A DNA stretch of 64,000 nt from QHXM01 sp032160705 (GTDB lineage Bacteria > Acidobacteriota > Blastocatellia > Pyrinomonadales > Pyrinomonadaceae). Both the position numbers and the translations under genes were made by a program. Within the stretch, counting starts at the first letter, position 1. Each line of letters opens with the position of its first letter. Below, piece after piece: positions 53,038 to 62,308 of the stretch. Below the pieces are notes generated by a model. That model made no database searches, was not told where the DNA came from, and saw only the letters and a list, made by a program, of their open reading frames with translations. The stretch is from the NCBI GenBank assembly GCA_032160705.1, contig JAVHVE010000057.1, positions 62,001-126,000 of the forward strand, in the 5' to 3' direction.

Positions 53038-54165
53038 ATGACCGTTGAAGAAACTCTCGCGGAGTTAGTCAGCATCAACTCCGTTTCCCACAACTCGAAC
53101 GCCGAAATAATCAATTTCCTCGCCGCCCGCGCGCAAAATCTCGGCTGGCGCGTTCAACTCTTTCCTTACATGGACGAGCGCGGCGTCGAGAAAGTGAACA
53201 TGGTGGCGGTGGCGGGCTCTGATTCACAAGATGCAGAGGTTGAACTGGCGCTCGTCGGGCACACCGATACCGTGCCTTTTGATACTGCATGGACGGACGC
53301 TCTTCGACTGACCGAGCGCGACGGCAAACTCTACGGGCGCGGCGCGTGCGACACGAAAGGATTTATTGCGGCTGCGCTCGCGGCCACCACCAATATAGAT
53401 TTGCGAAAGCTTCGTCGCCCCCTCGCGCTCGTCTTCACGGCAGATGAAGAAGTCGGTTGTCTCGGCGCAAAACGCCTGGCGGATGCACGTGTTTTGAGAG
53501 CGCGCTACAGCATCGTCGGCGAGCCAACATCTTTGCAGCCGATGCGCGCCGGAAAAGGTTATTGCCTGGCGGAGATTATTGTGCAAGGGATAGAGGGGCA
53601 CAGCGCGTATCCTGCGCTCGGAGCTTCGGCGATCTTTCGCGCGGCGCGTCTCGTCAATCGTCTGGAAAAGATTGCCGAAGAACTCAAAGCCGAGCAGGTA
53701 GCGACGTTCGAGCCGCCTTACACCACTTTGAACGTCGGTCTCATCCGGGGCGGAACGGCGAAAAACATCATCGCCGGGGAATGCCGGTTCACACTCGAAT
53801 GGCGACCTTTGCCGGGACAGGGAGCAGCGCACCTCGTTGATTTGGTCAACGCTGTGATTGAAGATGAACGTTCGCGTGATGCGGATTTTGCTTGCTCGCT
53901 TGAGGTCATCAGGCTCGACAGTGGGATGGAGACGGCGGCTGATTCCGCGCTCGTCCGCCTGCTCGAAGAAACAACCCAGCGTGAGGCCGGAACAATCAGT
54001 TTCGGGACGGAAGCGCCGCAGATGGCCGAACTCGGAGCTGAAGCGGTTGTCTTCGGTCCCGGCAATATACGCGTCGCGCATCGCACGGACGAGTTTGTGC
54101 CTGTGGAAGATTTGCGCGAGTGCGTCAGGGTGCTGTCAGTCGCCATCGAGCATTTCTGCCTGTAA
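53038..54165 (+). CDS. M20-family deacylase, ArgE-like
   Basis: A 375-residue zinc amidohydrolase. The metal ligands appear in LVGHTDTVPFD, GRGACDTKG, DEEVGC and the C-terminal VAHRTDEFVP, with the lid/dimer domain in between (about 175-285). It resembles acetylornithine deacetylase (ArgE). Being 10 bases downstream of hutF, N-formylglutamate or another N-acyl amino acid is an alternative substrate. ATG 53038 is chosen; the frame extends to 52933 inside hutF. Confidence 0.88.
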   Translation: MTVEETLAELVSINSVSHNSNAEIINFLAARAQNLGWRVQLFPYMDERGVEKVNMVAVAGSDSQDAEVELALVGHTDTVPFDTAWTDALRLTERDGKLYGRGACDTKGFIAAALAATTNIDLRKLRRPLALVFTADEEVGCLGAKRLADARVLRARYSIVGEPTSLQPMRAGKGYCLAEIIVQGIEGHSAYPALGASAIFRAARLVNRLEKIAEELKAEQVATFEPPYTTLNVGLIRGGTAKNIIAGECRFTLEWRPLPGQGAAHLVDLVNAVIEDERSRDADFACSLEVIRLDSGMETAADSALVRLLEETTQREAGTISFGTEAPQMAELGAEAVVFGPGNIRVAHRTDEFVPVEDLRECVRVLSVAIEHFCL

Positions 54166-54297
54166 ACTTTGTGCTTCTGATGTTGACGACGGGGTTTTCT
54201 TCCAGCGCGAAAGATTTTGTTCAGGCAAACCGCCTGCCCCGGCTTTACATCGAAACGATGCGCATTCATTCTACTTTTGCATAGCCACCAAGTATTT

Positions 54298-55398
54298 ATG
54301 ACATCTCGAAAGATACAACATCGCTCCGCAAGCATCCTTCTTTTGATTTTTCTTTTTTCTGCTCTGGCGCTTTCCGCTCATGCCCAGTCCGGCCCGTTGA
54401 CCAGCCAGGAACTCGTGCGTCTCGTCTACCAGTTGCCCGCGCATCCTGAGAAGAGAGACGAAATCATTGAAGAGATTCGCAAGCGCGGCATTGATTTCCA
54501 GCTCACGGCGGGGCTGCGTTCTGTCGTCGCCACCAAGAGCGGCAACGATGTTCTCCTGCGTCGCACCCTCGAAGAAGCCGAAAGGCGCAGGCTTAACCCG
54601 ACAACGGCGACGCTCCCTTCGGAAGCGGAAGCGCAAGACCTTCTCGCTAAGGCGCGAGTCGCCACGCTCGCCGCAGCGGAAGCCATGCCCGATTTCATTG
54701 TCAGGCAGCAGATCACGCGCTCGCGTGCATTTCGCAATACCAACAACTGGGTGACGCTTGATCGTTTGACCATCGCCGTCAGCTACAGGGCGAGCGCGGG
54801 AGAAGAGTACAAGCTGCTGGCCATTAACGGGCTGCCGCCGGGAACGGAAGTGAAGGAGGGTGGCAGCTACGAGCAGATTGGCGGGACAAGCTCGACCGGC
54901 GAATATGTCTCGATGCTGGCGGCGCTTTTTAACGAAGCGACGCGCGCCGAGTTTAAGCCTGTGGACACGGACACCTTGCGCGAGCACCGGACGATTGTCT
55001 ACGAGTTCGCGGTCAAGCAGCAGTTTTCCAAGCTGAGCATCAAGGCTGCGGGCGCAGATGAGCGCGCCATAGTCACGGGCTATCGCGGAAGAATCTGGGT
55101 TGATCGTGAAAGCTACAGGGTGCTGCGCCTCGAAGTTATCTCGACAGATATTCCTGCGGACTTCCCCGTCACCGCCGCGAACAGCCGGATAGATTACGAT
55201 TGGGTCACGATCAACGAGCGTCAATACCTGCTTCCCTCCTACGCCGAGATCAAGCTGACCGCCGGCCTCGGCGAGAGATCAATGCAGACGCGCAACGAGA
55301 TTCGCTTCCGCAACTATCAGAAGTACGGCGCGGAGGTGAAGATTATCGAAGACATCGAAGATTTTGAAGATGAGAAAGAGCCGGGGAAAAAACCGTAG
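54298..55398 (+). CDS. Secreted protein of unknown function
   Basis: A 366-residue protein with signal peptide (about 1-27, AHA-Q). The N-terminal part is helical (LTSQELVRLVYQLPAHPEKRDEIIEEIRKRGIDF, repeated charged helices). The C-terminal part is beta-rich (RGRIWVDRESYRVLRLEV, YDWVTINERQYLLPSYAEIKL), like LolA/outer-membrane-lipoprotein-type sheets seen in acidobacterial secreted proteins. Ends in an acidic/lysine tail. Function unknown. Confidence 0.68.
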   Translation: MTSRKIQHRSASILLLIFLFSALALSAHAQSGPLTSQELVRLVYQLPAHPEKRDEIIEEIRKRGIDFQLTAGLRSVVATKSGNDVLLRRTLEEAERRRLNPTTATLPSEAEAQDLLAKARVATLAAAEAMPDFIVRQQITRSRAFRNTNNWVTLDRLTIAVSYRASAGEEYKLLAINGLPPGTEVKEGGSYEQIGGTSSTGEYVSMLAALFNEATRAEFKPVDTDTLREHRTIVYEFAVKQQFSKLSIKAAGADERAIVTGYRGRIWVDRESYRVLRLEVISTDIPADFPVTAANSRIDYDWVTINERQYLLPSYAEIKLTAGLGERSMQTRNEIRFRNYQKYGAEVKIIEDIEDFEDEKEPGKKP

Positions 55399-55415
55399 AG
55401 CAAGAGAAAAGTAAA

Positions 55416-55457
55416 AGGCAGGTACGACCTTACCCCGTGCTCTGTTATCACCTGCCT
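55416..55457 (+). terminator. Candidate terminator hairpin
   Basis: AGGCAGGT (55416-55423) pairs with ACCTGCCT (55450-55457) around a 26-nt loop, 18 nt after the stop of the preceding gene. It has no T run, so confidence is low. The rest of the 55399-55624 gap is AT-richer, with nothing recognisable except the Shine-Dalgarno AGGAGGT at 55613-55619. Confidence 0.4.
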
Positions 55458-55624
55458 CAATTGGCCAAGATACCTTGATACTTAAGAATAATGAGACTAG
55501 ACTCCCATTGCATCGCAACTCTCCGTTAGCAAGAGCCTCACTCCTTAACGAGTCCCGCTCCTGTTAGCCTTACGTTCCTGATACGGAAGTTTAGTCTCTT
55601 CTCTCTACTCACAGGAGGTCGCAC

Positions 55625-56347
55625 ATGTACGAGAGATTATTTATAGCCATCCTCATAGCCAGCATGGTGTTATGCCCATCTACACTTAGCAGACAATCGC
55701 TAAATCTCACGCCGCTTCTTAGGACTGCCTCATCTCAGGAAAAGGAGAGGTCTGTGGAAAAATTATGGCATAAGTCAGCACCTTTGAAAATAGGAACCAT
55801 AAAGACGAAGAAGGGTGAGATTATATTAGGGAAAAAGTTTGTTGATGATGATGAGTGGTTTCGAGGGTTATCAGTTGTCTTGGAGAACATTTCAGGAAAG
55901 ACAATCACATATATCGGAGCTGGGTTCCTGTTTCCAAGGCAAGTTGGAGATGCTGGGGAAGCCCCCCCTCTATACAAAGCTCTGAGCTATGGATTGCACC
56001 CGGACGTGCCTGAAGACTCTGTCATCAATAACCAGCCTTTAGCACTCAAACCCGGCGAAAAAATCGCTATCACATTGTTTGATCCCGATTACTTTGAGGT
56101 CAAGAACGATTTGACAAAGCTTGAGTACATTTACAGCATCAAGACGATAAAGTTCAATCTTGGAGAGGTTTACTTTGACGACGGCACAAGCTGGGTTGCA
56201 GGAAATTCGCTTCCCCATAAAGCAAACAAGACGAGACGTTCTATTCAAGAGCAACCACCACTGAGCAGTATCTCTAGAAGCCCTTTCTCATTTCTAGGTC
56301 ATAGTTTCCGAGCGAACAAACTGGAAAAATTTCCAGCTTTTTTTTAA
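55625..56347 (+). CDS. Secreted acidobacterial-type protein, 5' part of a gene split at a T8 tract
   Basis: A 240-residue frame with signal peptide and a domain (about 45-195) of the form KTKKGEIILGKKF-DDDEWF-GLSVVLENISGKTITYI, typical of secreted acidobacterial proteins that continue into a Cys-rich and EF-hand-like C-terminus. Strong Shine-Dalgarno AGGAGGT (55613-55619). It ends at TAA immediately after a slippery heptamer (56338-56344). In frame -1 the reading continues openly into the next listed feature. AT-rich, perhaps recently transferred. Confidence 0.75.
   Translation: MYERLFIAILIASMVLCPSTLSRQSLNLTPLLRTASSQEKERSVEKLWHKSAPLKIGTIKTKKGEIILGKKFVDDDEWFRGLSVVLENISGKTITYIGAGFLFPRQVGDAGEAPPLYKALSYGLHPDVPEDSVINNQPLALKPGEKIAITLFDPDYFEVKNDLTKLEYIYSIKTIKFNLGEVYFDDGTSWVAGNSLPHKANKTRRSIQEQPPLSSISRSPFSFLGHSFRANKLEKFPAFF
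56336..56347 (+). other. Possible -1 slippery site GCT TTT TTT TAA
   Basis: The zero-frame codons are GCT TTT TTT TAA. T_TTT_TTT is a perfect X_XXY_YYZ slippery heptamer, and the stop follows directly. A -1 slip yields Phe-Phe-Leu-Thr-Arg-Ser-Trp and continues to 57300. The alternatives are a lost T in the T8 run (mutation or sequencing error). No pseudoknot was identified downstream. Confidence 0.5.
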
Positions 56348-57300
56348 CCAGAAGTTGGCAAGAAACTTGTACGGTTCAATCGGAATCCCCACATGGAGAA
56401 CCGGGGCAATGTGGAATATATGACGGATTCTACAGCAGGCGATGTTGCAACACCACAGAGTTTCCTGAAGAGACACGTTGCTATAATAGAGAGGCGTGGA
56501 TACGTGCTGCTGCTCCCGGAGAGATTCCTAATACACAGGTGATTGAAGTTTCTCTACGCTGTAGATTTCAATTGGGGTTTGGTGACCCGTGCTATCTCCG
56601 ACCCAGTAGAATACACATTGGATGCGAGGTTGGTGGCGGCACCTGCCTGGATAATTGCAGCGGCCAGTTCAACTCCGGCTGCACCTCGGCGGATTTCTGC
56701 CAATACGAGAACGGCTGCGAAGAACCCACCTACACCTACAGCGGCGGAGGCTGTTGCTGTCTAGCCTCTTCTCCCATCCTCATTGACGTGGCTGGCAATG
56801 GCTTCGCTCTAACCAATACTGCCACTGGCGTCACCTTCGACCTCGACAGTAACGGCACAGCGGAACTGTTGCCGTGGACAGCTCCGGGGTCGGATGACGC
56901 TTGGTTAGCACTAGACCGCGATGGCAATGGTCGGATTGATAATGGAATGGAACTGTTCGGTAACTTCACGCCGCAGCCCCCGTCAGCTACCCCTAATGGC
57001 TTTCTGGCTTTGAGAGCGTACGACACAGCAGGCAGCGAGAATGGAGTGATTGATAGCCGTGATGCAATCTTCACTGCTTTACGTCTGTGGCAGGACATGA
57101 ATCATAACGGCGTCTCAGAGCCAGGTGAATTGAAGACGCTGCCAGAGCTAGGAATAGCCAGGCTAGAGCTTGATTATAAAGAGTCGAAGAGAGTTGACCA
57201 GTATGGCAATCGGTTCAGGTATCGAGCCAAAGTCAGAGATGCGCATGATGTAAAGGTGGGGCGTTGGGCGTGGGATGTGTTTCTCCGTGCGAGTCAGTAG
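56344..57300 (+). CDS. Cys-rich EF-hand-like protein, 3' part of the split gene
   Basis: Open in this frame from 56305. An independent product could begin at GTG 56539 (253 residues). The first part is cysteine-rich (CGIYDGFYSRRCC, CEVGGGTCLDNCSG, CCCLASSP). It then has ILIDVAGNGFALT, three DxDxDG-like calcium sites (DLDSNGTAEL, DRDGNGRIDNGMELFG, DMNHNGVSEPGEL) and a final YRAKVRDAHDVKVGRWAWDVF. Joined by -1 to the upstream frame it would give a secreted protein of about 558 residues. Calcium binding is likely; function unknown. Confidence 0.72.
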   Translation, partial: LTRSWQETCTVQSESPHGEPGQCGIYDGFYSRRCCNTTEFPEETRCYNREAWIRAAAPGEIPNTQVIEVSLRCRFQLGFGDPCYLRPSRIHIGCEVGGGTCLDNCSGQFNSGCTSADFCQYENGCEEPTYTYSGGGCCCLASSPILIDVAGNGFALTNTATGVTFDLDSNGTAELLPWTAPGSDDAWLALDRDGNGRIDNGMELFGNFTPQPPSATPNGFLALRAYDTAGSENGVIDSRDAIFTALRLWQDMNHNGVSEPGELKTLPELGIARLELDYKESKRVDQYGNRFRYRAKVRDAHDVKVGRWAWDVFLRASQ

Positions 57301-57317
57301 TGAATAATCTAAAAAGT

Positions 57318-57359
57318 GCCGAACCCCGGAAGTCATCACAGTCCTTCGGGCGGTTTTTG
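57318..57359 (+). terminator. Imperfect terminator hairpin after the EF-hand gene
   Basis: GCCG...CCCGGAAG (57318-57332) pairs imperfectly with CTTCGGGCGG (57344-57353), followed by TTTTT (57354-57358). It lies 18 nt after the stop at 57300. The stem contains a bulge, so confidence is moderate. Confidence 0.55.
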
Positions 57360-57429
57360 CCTTTTCTTTCCCTTTCACAGTGGGAGACTCACATCAGGCA
57401 AACCACACGCTCTCAGCCCTAACAACTTT

Positions 57430-60400
57430 TTATTTAAATGTGGTTCTTCGACTTCCTTTTCCTTTTACCTTTCCTTCTCCGGCCAGGCTTCGCACCACCT
57501 CTATCAATTCTTCAGGGTCAACCGGCTTGGCGACGTGAAGCTGAAAGCCTGCCGCGAGGGCTCGGCGGCGGTTGTCCTCGCCGACGTAGGCCGAGACTGC
57601 CGCCGCAGGAATCCTGCCTCCCTCTCCTATCCCGCGCGCACGCACCTGCCGGATTAGAGCAAAGCCATCTTCGTCCGGCATCCCTATGTCGCTGACCAGC
57701 ACGTCAGGCTGCCAGCGCTGAAGCTCATTGAGCGCCTCGCGCGTGCTGCCCACAGCGACGACCTCCGCTCCCTGTTTTTCCAGCACCGTTTGTAGCAAGA
57801 CACGCGCATCCGGCTCGTCATCCACTACCAGCACGCGCAACCCCTGAAGGATTGTTGATTGGGGATTTTGGATTGCGGATTGTTCATCCGCTTTTTCACC
57901 AATTCGCAATCCGAAATCAGCACTCCGCAATGCCGCGACCGGGAGTTGGACGTTGAAAGTCGCGCCCTGTCCCTCTCCGGCGCTATCCGCTCTCACCGTC
58001 CCGCCGTGTAGCTCAACTAAGTGACGCACGATTGCCAGCCCTAGCCCAAGCCCGCCGTGCAGTCGCGTGGTCGAGCCATCAGCCTGCCGGAAACGGTCGA
58101 AGACAAAGGGCAGAAAATCAGCATTGATTCCCTGCCCGGTATCTTTCACGCTGAGTTCGACGTGCGAGTTGACGCGCTCCAGGCGAATCTCCACCTGTCC
58201 GCCACGGTGCGTGAACTTGACGGCATTGGCGAGCAGATTCCAGACGACCTGCTGCAAGCGCGAGGGGTCGCCGGAGACAGCCCCGGCCAGCGGGTCAAGC
58301 TCTGTTCGCAGTTCTATGCTTTTGGCGGCAGCCGCCGGGCGCACGGCATCTATCGCCGCTTCTATGACAGGCATTAATTCCATCGGGCGCACGTCCAGGC
58401 GCAGCTTGCCCGTGATGATGCGCGAGACATCAAGCAGGTCTTCGATCAATTGCGCCTGCGCCTTCGCGTTGCGCTCGACCGTTTCAAGCGCGTGCGCTGA
58501 AGTTGCTTCGTCCAACTCTTTCATCCTGAGCATTCTCGTCCAGCCGAGCATGGCTGTGAGCGGTGTGCGTAGCTCATGCGAGAGAGTTGCGAGAAATTCA
58601 TCCTTGGTGCGGTTGGCCTCTTCAGCTTCGGCGCGCATGCGGCGTTCCGCCTGGTAGAGACGGGCTCGTTCAATCGCCTGCGCGCACTGGCGCGCGATTG
58701 ATAACATGAAAGCGCGGTCGTCTTCCTCAAACCTCTGCGCTTCTCTGAAAGTCAGCCCCATCGCTCCGACGGTGCGCCCTTCGACGATCAACGGAACAGC
58801 GGCCAGAGCCTGGCTGTCATTGACGGCATGTAGACTGGCAAGGCGCGGGTAGCGCGACTCTCTCGCTTGCAGCGACTCAATCAACACCATCTCTCCACTG
58901 CGCACGGCTTCGGCCAGCGGTGCTTCACTATTGACAGGAAAGCGTTGCCACCTTTCGACCATCTCCGGGGGGAAGCCGACGGCATCCAGCACCTCAAGCT
59001 CGCCACCGTGATCCGTCAAGATTGCGACTGACCCGGCGTGCGCGCCCACGGCGGTCAATCCATGAGCGAGCACGGCTGAAGCGGCCTGGACGGGTGTCAG
59101 AGCTTCAGACAGCGCAGCCGTGATAGCTTGCAGGCGGGCGGTGCGATTGGCAGCGCGCTTCTGTTCGGTCAGGTCAACGATGAAGCAGACGCAGTCCTGG
59201 CTTGTTTCATCCAATCGCGCAGAGCCGATCAGGACGGGGACGCGCGTTCCGTCACGGCGCAAATGCTCTTTCTCGAAGGGAGTGCATGCGCCGCTTCGCT
59301 TGATCTCTTCGATGGCTCGTTCATCCAGATGCCTGTATTCGGGTGGAGTCATTTCGTCCCAACGCACCTGCCCGGCGCGCAACTCTTCGCGCGTGCGCCC
59401 GAGCATCTGTAAATACGCATCGTTGGCATCCGTAATCTGGCCGTCGAGGGTGGAGAAACTGACGCCGATAATGTTGGATTCGACCACACGGCGGAAGCGC
59501 GCCTCGCTCGCGCGCAAAGCGTCTTCGCCCAACTGGCGCTCCGTGATGTCGCGCTGTGTACCCCAGGCGCGCAGCAACTGTCGTCCTTCGATGATGCCGA
59601 CCAGATTGTTCAGGAAATATTTGGGATTTCCGTCCCTGTCTAATTCATGCGACTCCGCTTCCGCCAGACGATAGCCGGAACGGATGAAGGCGCGCAGGTA
59701 TTCGACATTACTCTCATCATCGCGCACTAGAAAATCGCCGAGCCTTGCTCCGACAATCTCTCCGGCATGACTGAAGCCGTACATCGCGGCCATCGCATCG
59801 TTACACTCTGCTAGATAGCCATGCCGGTAACAGAGATCAATCTGCTCGTCTTCCGCTAAATCAATCGAGACAGGTTCTTCCAACTCGAAACGCCAGATTG
59901 CTTCGGAGCTGTTTTGAACGAAGGCGCGGTAGCGTTCCTCTCCCGCGCGCAGAGCATCTTCCGTCTGCCTGCGGTTCGTAATATCGCGCGCAATCGTTGA
60001 CGCTCCGACGACCGCGCCCGCGCTATTCTTGATTGGAGAGATGGTTAAAGCGACATCTATCAACTCACCATCTTTTCTGACTCGCCTTGTTTCAAACTGC
60101 TCAATTCTCTCACCCCGCTTCAGGCGGCTCAGAAAACTCGGCACCTCGTCCGGGCGGTCGGGCGGAACAAGGATGGAAATCGGGCGACCCACCACCTCTT
60201 CGGGGGAATAGCCGTAGAGTCTTTTTGCGCTCGCATTCCAGCTTGTAATAATGCCGTCAAGCGTCTTACTGAGGATTGCGTCTTCGGAAGACTCGACAAT
60301 GGAGGTGAATTTATGACGCGCTTCTTCAGCCTGCCGCCGCTCCGTGATGTTGCGGAAGACCAGCACCACGCCGATGATGTTCCCTTCCCCGTCTCTGATC

Positions 60401-61047
60401 GGCGCGCCGCTATCGTCAATGGGAATCTCGCTTCCGCCTTTTGCAATCAGCACCGTGTGATTCGCCAGCCCGACGATGACGCCGTTGCGGATAACTTCCG
60501 CAACGGGGCTTTCAACCTCTCGGCGCGTCTCTTCGTTGACGATTCTAAAGACCTCTCGGAGTTCTTTTCCTTCCGTCTCGCTCAGTTTCCAGCCGGTCAA
60601 CTCCTGCGCGACCTCGTTCATAAAGGTCACGCGCCCCGACGGGTCTGTGGCGATGACCGCGTCGCCGATGCTCCGCAAAGTGGTGAGCAACTGCTCGCGA
60701 CTGGCTCGCTCACTAATCTCGGCGCGCTGTGCCTTCTCCGTTAAATAGTTAATGACCAGCGAGACGAAGAGGAACACGACTAAGAGCAGAATGCCCTCAA
60801 ATCCGATCCTGACCGAAAACATCGGAGACAAAAACAAGAGACCACTCAAGATTGCGGAGAGCGCGGTGGCGAGAAGGCCCGGCCATCTGCCGCCGTACCA
60901 CGTGCTCAGCATCACTACGGCATAGAAGAGGGCAAACGGGATTCGATTACCCAGCAATGGGAAAACCCAGGTGAGGGTCGCCGCCAGAGCGACCATCAAG
61001 ATGGCGAAGGCGTAGCGCATGAAGGGGGAGCGTCTCACTTGAGGCAT
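57430..61047 (-). CDS. Hybrid histidine kinase (DUF4118 - 4 PAS - GAF - HisKA - HATPase - REC)
   Basis: A 1205-residue sensor. Four N-terminal TM segments (about 10-105, KdpD-like DUF4118), PAS domains (about 108-235, 243-360, 370-503, 510-630), GAF (about 640-790), HisKA with H824 (TLSHELR), HATPase (about 920-1037, N-box LLANAVKF, GLGLGLAIVRHLV), and a C-terminal receiver with D1120 (VLVSDIGMPDEDG). Linker 1041-1068 (SADFGLRIGEKADEQSAIQN...) is encoded by a heptamer repeat (57844-57927). The last residues GKVKGKGSRRTTFK also lie in a AAAGG-type heptamer run. No dedicated response regulator is adjacent; output unknown. Confidence 0.93.
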   Translation of the reverse strand: MPQVRRSPFMRYAFAILMVALAATLTWVFPLLGNRIPFALFYAVVMLSTWYGGRWPGLLATALSAILSGLLFLSPMFSVRIGFEGILLLVVFLFVSLVINYLTEKAQRAEISERASREQLLTTLRSIGDAVIATDPSGRVTFMNEVAQELTGWKLSETEGKELREVFRIVNEETRREVESPVAEVIRNGVIVGLANHTVLIAKGGSEIPIDDSGAPIRDGEGNIIGVVLVFRNITERRQAEEARHKFTSIVESSEDAILSKTLDGIITSWNASAKRLYGYSPEEVVGRPISILVPPDRPDEVPSFLSRLKRGERIEQFETRRVRKDGELIDVALTISPIKNSAGAVVGASTIARDITNRRQTEDALRAGEERYRAFVQNSSEAIWRFELEEPVSIDLAEDEQIDLCYRHGYLAECNDAMAAMYGFSHAGEIVGARLGDFLVRDDESNVEYLRAFIRSGYRLAEAESHELDRDGNPKYFLNNLVGIIEGRQLLRAWGTQRDITERQLGEDALRASEARFRRVVESNIIGVSFSTLDGQITDANDAYLQMLGRTREELRAGQVRWDEMTPPEYRHLDERAIEEIKRSGACTPFEKEHLRRDGTRVPVLIGSARLDETSQDCVCFIVDLTEQKRAANRTARLQAITAALSEALTPVQAASAVLAHGLTAVGAHAGSVAILTDHGGELEVLDAVGFPPEMVERWQRFPVNSEAPLAEAVRSGEMVLIESLQARESRYPRLASLHAVNDSQALAAVPLIVEGRTVGAMGLTFREAQRFEEDDRAFMLSIARQCAQAIERARLYQAERRMRAEAEEANRTKDEFLATLSHELRTPLTAMLGWTRMLRMKELDEATSAHALETVERNAKAQAQLIEDLLDVSRIITGKLRLDVRPMELMPVIEAAIDAVRPAAAAKSIELRTELDPLAGAVSGDPSRLQQVVWNLLANAVKFTHRGGQVEIRLERVNSHVELSVKDTGQGINADFLPFVFDRFRQADGSTTRLHGGLGLGLAIVRHLVELHGGTVRADSAGEGQGATFNVQLPVAALRSADFGLRIGEKADEQSAIQNPQSTILQGLRVLVVDDEPDARVLLQTVLEKQGAEVVAVGSTREALNELQRWQPDVLVSDIGMPDEDGFALIRQVRARGIGEGGRIPAAAVSAYVGEDNRRRALAAGFQLHVAKPVDPEELIEVVRSLAGEGKVKGKGSRRTTFK
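57844..57927. repeat. Heptameric inverted repeat R13 inside the kinase gene
   Basis: On the + strand, ATTGTTG/ATTGGGG/ATTTTGG/ATTGCGG units (about 57851-57880) face CAATTCGCAATCC-type units (to about 57925). It is in frame with the kinase and forms the linker between the ATPase and receiver domains, so a repeat of the intergenic type has become coding. Confidence 0.75.
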
Positions 61048-61332
61048 GCTGCGGCCTCCGTGTTTGCATGGTCAAACCGGCGAGCGACGAGCTGAGAGAT
61101 GTTAGAGAGAACGGGGTGTTCTACCAATCCAACCTTAACCCGGATCATTTGCTCTTTCCCTGTCTGTTCGTTACCGGCAGCGGCCTTTTCACAGAGGAAG
61201 GAATCTTTAGTCCGGCAGATTATAAGCGCAAGCAGGCAATCGGCAAACTCATTTTCCTAAGGCGGCTGCTCCCGCCTTGAACTCGCGTACAGCCTTGCGT
61301 CATCATGGAAGTGGAAGAGGAGCGGTACTTCT
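61048..61332. other. Intergenic region before the ferredoxin-MBL gene
   Basis: Divergent promoters for the hybrid kinase and the ferredoxin-MBL gene must lie in this 285-nt gap. GAGGAG (61317-61322) is a good Shine-Dalgarno for ATG 61333. I see no repeat or RNA element. Confidence 0.55.
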
Positions 61333-62211
61333 ATGGCCAACATCGCGCACAGGCTGCCGGAGAATATCGGAGACGACTTTTACGTTGACTCGACGTGCAT
61401 TGACTGCGACGCCTGCCGCCAGATTGCGCCCACAGTCTTCCGCGATCACGGCGACCAGTCGAGCGTCTATCATCAGCCCGAAACGGAAGAAGAGACGCGG
61501 CTGGCGTTGATGTCAATCGTGGCCTGCCCGACTGGCTCAATCGGCACAACCCGCAAACACGACGCGCGCATTGGCATTGACGCTTTCCCGACTCCTTTCA
61601 GCGAGAACGTCTATTTCTGCGGCTATACTGCCGAATCCAGTTTCGGAGCATGGAGCTATCTTGTTGTGCGCCCGCCCACGGAAGGCGGCAACGTGCTGGT
61701 GGATTCGCCGCGCTTCAGCCGCCCGCTGGTGAAAAAGATTAAGGAGCTGGGCGGCGCGCGGTTGCTGTTTCTCACGCACCGCGACGACATCGCCGACCAC
61801 GCGGCCTTCAACGGTGAGTTCAAAGCTTCGCGCATCATGCACGCCGCAGACGGCGCGGCACGCTATGGCATGGAGCGCATCATTGAAGGTGAAAAGGAGG
61901 TGCGGCTCGACGATGAGCTGGTCGCTATCCCCGTGCCCGGACACACGCGCGGCCACATGGTCTTGCTGTATCGAAACAAATATCTCTTCACGGGCGATCA
62001 TCTGGCATGGTCGCCAAAGAGAGAGACGCTGACTGCATTCAGGAGCGCCTGCTGGTATTCCTGGCCTGAACAAACGCGCTCGATGGAGCGGCTACTGGAT
62101 TACGACTTCGAGTGGGTGCTGCCCGGACACGGGCGTATTCATCATGACTCGCCTGTCGGGATGCGGGCGCATCTGCGGCGCTGTATTGACTGGATGAGGA
62201 CGGTCGCCTGA
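61333..62211 (+). CDS. Ferredoxin - MBL-fold hydrolase fusion
   Basis: A 292-residue protein. The N-terminal ferredoxin module has C22-x2-C25-x2-C28 and C65-P (CIDCDACRQIAP ... ACPTGSIG), a [4Fe-4S] signature. The C-terminal part (about 85-290) is a metallo-beta-lactamase fold with THRDDIADHAAF (in place of the usual HxHxDH), VPGHTRGHM, FTGDHLAW and LPGHGRIHH. Such fusions occur in cyanobacteria and plants; electron-transfer coupling is plausible but the reaction is unknown. Confidence 0.87.
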   Translation: MANIAHRLPENIGDDFYVDSTCIDCDACRQIAPTVFRDHGDQSSVYHQPETEEETRLALMSIVACPTGSIGTTRKHDARIGIDAFPTPFSENVYFCGYTAESSFGAWSYLVVRPPTEGGNVLVDSPRFSRPLVKKIKELGGARLLFLTHRDDIADHAAFNGEFKASRIMHAADGAARYGMERIIEGEKEVRLDDELVAIPVPGHTRGHMVLLYRNKYLFTGDHLAWSPKRETLTAFRSACWYSWPEQTRSMERLLDYDFEWVLPGHGRIHHDSPVGMRAHLRRCIDWMRTVA

Positions 62212-62308
62212 CAAGTCTTCAACTTTTCTCTTTACTCAAAACTCTTTTTCGGTTACTTTGCCTCGACATCTTTGTTTGCCGGAAATCCCCCTGCGGAGCA
62301 ATTAAAAA

